A DNA stretch of 8,454 bases, from the NCBI GenBank assembly GCA_029861485.1, contig JAOTZF010000069.1, positions 1-8,454 on the forward strand. The letters run 5' to 3'. This document shows, one piece after another, positions 6,674 through 8,454 of the stretch. How positions within the stretch are numbered: position 1 is the stretch's first letter; each line of letters opens with the position of its first letter. Source of the stretch: Thermoleophilia bacterium. GTDB taxonomy: Bacteria; Actinomycetota; Thermoleophilia; Miltoncostaeales; Miltoncostaeaceae. The notes beneath the pieces were generated by a model, which saw only the letters and a list, made by a program, of their open reading frames with translations, was not told where the DNA came from and did not search any database. Both the position numbers and the translations under genes were made by a program.

Positions 6674-7084
6674 CTAGATATGAAACATGGGAGCGCTACG
6701 CACTTCCGCTTCGCGGTGTGCGAGCTCCGCAACGGTCGAGCCCCCGAGCATTCCCGCCAGCCCGTGGATGGCCTCGCGCCAAACGGCGTCTTGGACCGCG
6801 GGCATCGAGTCGGGTGAGGTCAGCTCCCCGTCGACCGCTTCGACGACGTCGAGTACGGTCACCTCGGACGGCGGGCGTCGGAACGAGTAGCCACCCCGCA
6901 TTCCCCGCTGGCTCTGGAGGATGCCGGCCCTGCGGAGGCTTCCGAACAACTGCTCTACGACATGCAGGGGAACGCCCCTGGCCTCTGCGACCTCCACGAT
7001 CGGCACGGGCTGTCCGGAATTGTGATTGGCCAGCTCGACGAGCGCGACCAGGGCGGTGCGGCTCTTCTCGGATACGACGATCAT
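6674..7084 (-). CDS. Rrf2-family transcriptional regulator without cysteines
   Basis: A 136-residue winged helix-turn-helix regulator. The ATG at 7084 was chosen because GGAG lies 5 bases upstream and MIVVSEKSRTALVALVELA is the normal Rrf2 beginning; the longer in-frame start at 7288 would add 68 residues unlike the family and overlap the next gene. Helix-turn-helix segments cover about 27-55 (VPIVEVAEARGVPLHVVEQL), and the family signature RGMRGGYSFRRPPSEVTVLD is at 60-79, followed by VVEAVDG at 80-86. In IscR, NsrR and RsrR the next stretch carries cysteines that bind an iron-sulfur cluster; here (87-110) there are none, and the whole protein has no cysteine. It therefore cannot hold a cysteine-ligated cluster and may sense a metabolite or a partner protein, as CymR does. 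An inverted repeat over its promoter and ribosome-binding region suggests autoregulation. Targets are unknown; the redox-protein gene next door is a candidate. Confidence 0.9.
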   Translation of the reverse strand: MIVVSEKSRTALVALVELANHNSGQPVPIVEVAEARGVPLHVVEQLFGSLRRAGILQSQRGMRGGYSFRRPPSEVTVLDVVEAVDGELTSPDSMPAVQDAVWREAIHGLAGMLGGSTVAELAHREAEVRSAPMFHI

Positions 7085-7091
7085 AGGAACT

Positions 7092-7125
7092 CCAATAAAC
7101 CCTGGGTCTTTGCCGAGTTTACTGG
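7092..7125. promoter_or_regulatory. Inverted repeat upstream of the Rrf2 gene, candidate autoregulatory operator
   Basis: CCAATAAAC (7092-7100) and GTTTACTGG (7117-7125) are 9-base arms with one mismatch, separated by 16 bases. On the minus strand the outer arm contains TAAACT (7121 to 7116), a TAnnnT-type -10, and the inner arm runs into the GGAG ribosome-binding site (7090-7093). A protein bound here would block both transcription and translation start of the Rrf2 gene. The arms are AT-rich against a GC-rich background, which makes chance less likely. Binding by the Rrf2 protein is inferred. Confidence 0.5.
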
Positions 7126-7140
7126 AGCCAGCCCAGCCGC

Positions 7141-7584
7141 TTACTCCTCGGCGAGGAGGAGGTTCTCGTAGCCCTCGCGCGTGATGGTCGGTTTGTGCCG
7201 CCGACCGGCCTTCGCGCGCAACTCGTACACCTTCTCCATGGCATCGATCCACGCATCGATGTCCGGGACCATCAGTTCGTAGATGCACGGCTCGGTATGC
7301 ACCAGGACCCGGGCGCGCCTGCCGGCCCAGCCGGTGTCGACGTGCTTGGGGAAGCGCTCGATCTCGGAGACCTCATCGAGCACGATCTCACGCCGCTTCG
7401 CGAGCATCGCACGGTCGAGCACGGTTGGGCTGAACACCAGGCGGTCGTCGGTCAGCGCCAGGGTTCCGTGCCGGCTCAGCCAGCCGTTTTGCAGGTCGGC
7501 GTCCCCCGACTTGCGCACGCGCTCGTCATCACCAACCGGCGCCGCGGCGCCCACCTTCGGAAGCTTGCTTCGCGACTTGCCCAT
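7141..7584 (-). CDS. Small PH/GRAM-like domain protein of unknown function
   Basis: A 147-residue soluble protein. The ATG at 7584 was chosen over an earlier in-frame start at 7644 because GAGGG lies upstream and the extra 20 residues are basic filler. There is a charged N-terminus (KSRSKLPK at 3-10), then a beta-rich core: GTLALTDDRLVFSPT at 40-54, EIVLDEVSEIERFP at 66-79, and RARVLVHTEPCIYELMV at 90-106. These alternate like the strands of bacterial PH or GRAM domains, in which a TDDRLVF-type hairpin and an LDEIxxIE strand are typical. A final helix DIDAWIDAMEKVYELRAK (108-125) fits the capping helix of that fold. No transmembrane segment or signal peptide is seen. Such domains can bind lipids or proteins, but the function here is not known. 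It has its own candidate promoter, is separated from the pyrophosphatase by a terminator, and lies 56 bases upstream of the Rrf2 gene on the same strand. I recognise the fold type, not the family. Confidence 0.75.
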   Translation of the reverse strand: MGKSRSKLPKVGAAAPVGDDERVRKSGDADLQNGWLSRHGTLALTDDRLVFSPTVLDRAMLAKRREIVLDEVSEIERFPKHVDTGWAGRRARVLVHTEPCIYELMVPDIDAWIDAMEKVYELRAKAGRRHKPTITREGYENLLLAEE

Positions 7585-7615
7585 GTGGCCAACCCTCGTG
7601 GTCGTGATCGGCGCG

Positions 7616-7621
7616 AGTCTA
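7616..7621 (-). promoter_or_regulatory. Candidate -10 for the PH-like gene
   Basis: On the minus strand TAGACT fits TAnnnT and lies 31 bases before the ATG at 7584, giving a leader of roughly 25 bases that includes the GAGGG ribosome-binding site. A -35 is not convincing; a short GGGTG/CACCC inverted repeat (7632-7646) occupies that area. Confidence 0.35.
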
Positions 7622-7653
7622 CGCTGGCGCGGGGTGGTTGACACCCACGAACG

Positions 7654-7682
7654 AGAAAGGGCCCGGTGGGCGGGCCCTTTCT
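7654..7682 (-). terminator. Intrinsic terminator of the pyrophosphatase gene
   Basis: Perfect 11-base arms AGAAAGGGCCC (7654-7664) and GGGCCCTTTCT (7672-7682) enclose a 7-base loop. On the minus strand the stem ends in CCCTTTCT, giving a U-rich 3' side, and it begins 20 bases past the pyrophosphatase stop codon. The symmetry means it could also work in the other direction, but no plus-strand gene leads into it. Confidence 0.85.
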
Positions 7683-7702
7683 GATTCGCCAGGTGTACCC
7701 CG

Positions 7703-8454
7703 TCAGACCAGGAACGGAACGATCAGGAGTGCCACGATGTTGGCGATCTTGATCATCGGGTTGATCGCGGGGCCGGCGGTGTCCTTGTACGGGTCACCGA
7801 CGGTGTCGCCGGTGACCGCGGCCTTGTGGGCCACGGTGCCCTTACCGCCGTGCGCGCCGTCCTCGATCAGTTTCTTGGCGTTGTCCCACGCACCACCACC
7901 GGAGGTCATGGAGATCGCCACGAAGATACCCGTCACGATCACCCCCAGCAGCAGGCCGCCGAGCATCAGGCGACCGTTGTCGACCCCGAAGATGAACGCG
8001 GTCACGATCGGGAAGACGATCGGGATCATCGCCGGGATGAGCATCTCCCGCTGGGCGGTCGCGGTCACGATAGTCACGCAGCGGCTGTAGTCGGGCTTCT
8101 CGGTGCCGTCCATGATCCCGGGCTTCTCCCGGAACTGCCGTCGCACCTCCTCGACCACCTGGCCGCCGGCTCGCCCGACCGCCTCCATGGAGAAGGCGCC
8201 GAACAGGTACGGCATTAACCCACCTATGAACAGACCGACCACGACATACGGATTGATCAGCGTGAACTCGAGGCCCTCGGCGACGGCTTCCTTGCCCTCG
8301 ACGGTGAGGGCCTCTTTCAACTCCTCGACGTACGAGACGAAGAGCACGACCGCGGCGAGACCGGCCGAGCCGATCGCGTACCCCTTGGTGACCGCCTTCG
8401 TGGTGTTGCCGACCGCGTCCAGCGGGTCGGTCACCGCGCGCACGCTCTCATCGA
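7703..8454 (-). CDS. hppA: Membrane H+-translocating pyrophosphatase, K+-independent type, C-terminal part
   Basis: 249 residues remain of a protein that is usually about 650-800 long; the 5' end lies beyond the right edge, and the frame stays open to it. The enzyme hydrolyses pyrophosphate in the cytoplasm and pumps protons out through a many-helix membrane domain. Seen in the fragment: DPLDAVGNTTKAVTKGYAIG at 9-28, SMTSGGGAWDNAKK at 181-194, and GDTVGDPYKDTAGPAIN at 215-231, all signatures of the pyrophosphate and Mg2+ site. Hydrophobic helices lie near 27-41, 67-87, 138-158, 160-181 and 231-249. In GNTTKA the lysine at fragment residue 19 stands where K+-dependent enzymes carry alanine, and Thr22 fits the same class, so K+ independence and proton rather than sodium pumping are predicted. 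A hairpin terminator follows the stop. The apparent GTG start at 8443 is only a valine codon inside the frame. Confidence 0.96.
   Translation of the reverse strand, partial: DESVRAVTDPLDAVGNTTKAVTKGYAIGSAGLAAVVLFVSYVEELKEALTVEGKEAVAEGLEFTLINPYVVVGLFIGGLMPYLFGAFSMEAVGRAGGQVVEEVRRQFREKPGIMDGTEKPDYSRCVTIVTATAQREMLIPAMIPIVFPIVTAFIFGVDNGRLMLGGLLLGVIVTGIFVAISMTSGGGAWDNAKKLIEDGAHGGKGTVAHKAAVTGDTVGDPYKDTAGPAINPMIKIANIVALLIVPFLV

Noticed and set aside
7085..7288. 68-residue N-terminal extension of the Rrf2 regulator
   Set aside because: It overlaps the PH-like gene and the putative operator, and the ATG at 7084 has a proper GGAG site and the usual Rrf2 start.
7638..7643. Plus-strand TTGACA, a perfect -35 hexamer
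   Set aside because: No -10 lies at the right distance; it would fire straight into the 7654-7682 hairpin and no plus-strand gene follows.

Overview
The window is GC-rich and densely coding. Its best protein matches, recalled rather than searched, are actinobacterial: a Mycobacterium-like trimeric purine nucleoside phosphorylase, a eukaryote-type DeoC, an actinobacterial pair of aldehyde dehydrogenase (ALDH)-family genes, a DUF4395 protein, and a K+-independent-type proton pyrophosphatase. Two candidate start sites also lie almost directly behind a -10-like hexamer, as in the leaderless transcripts common in Actinobacteria. The phylum is an inference, and I cannot place the genus. No tRNA, rRNA, CRISPR array, insertion sequence or phage gene was seen, and no gene-free stretch exceeds about 170 bases.

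Left two thirds (1-5778, all minus strand): a tight five-gene operon. In transcription order it encodes purine nucleoside phosphorylase (PNP), a PGM2-type phosphohexo/phosphopentomutase, deoxyribose-phosphate aldolase (DeoC), an intact NAD-type aldehyde dehydrogenase, and a second ALDH-like protein that lacks the usual catalytic motifs and runs off the left edge. Junctions are a 1-base overlap, a 9-base gap, a 19-base gap and a 4-base ATGA overlap. Together the genes describe a route for salvage and breakdown of purine (deoxy)nucleosides: nucleoside + phosphate gives base + (deoxy)ribose-1-phosphate, then deoxyribose-5-phosphate, then glyceraldehyde-3-phosphate + acetaldehyde, then acetate. 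The ALDH pair looks like the two halves of an ALDH16 protein encoded as separate genes.

Divergent spacer (5779-5944): it holds a strong imperfect inverted repeat and a -10-like hexamer facing each way. The plus-strand gene that follows (5945-6634) encodes a four-helix DUF4395 membrane domain fused to a thioredoxin-like domain with a CxxC motif.

Right part (6674-8454, all minus strand): a cysteine-free Rrf2-family regulator with an inverted repeat over its own promoter and ribosome-binding region; a small PH/GRAM-like protein of unknown role; a clear intrinsic terminator; and the C-terminal third of a membrane proton-pumping pyrophosphatase cut by the right edge. Nothing here amounts to a wholly new system. 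The items most worth a second look are the split ALDH16-like pair in the nucleoside operon, the DUF4395-thioredoxin fusion, and the two candidate operators.
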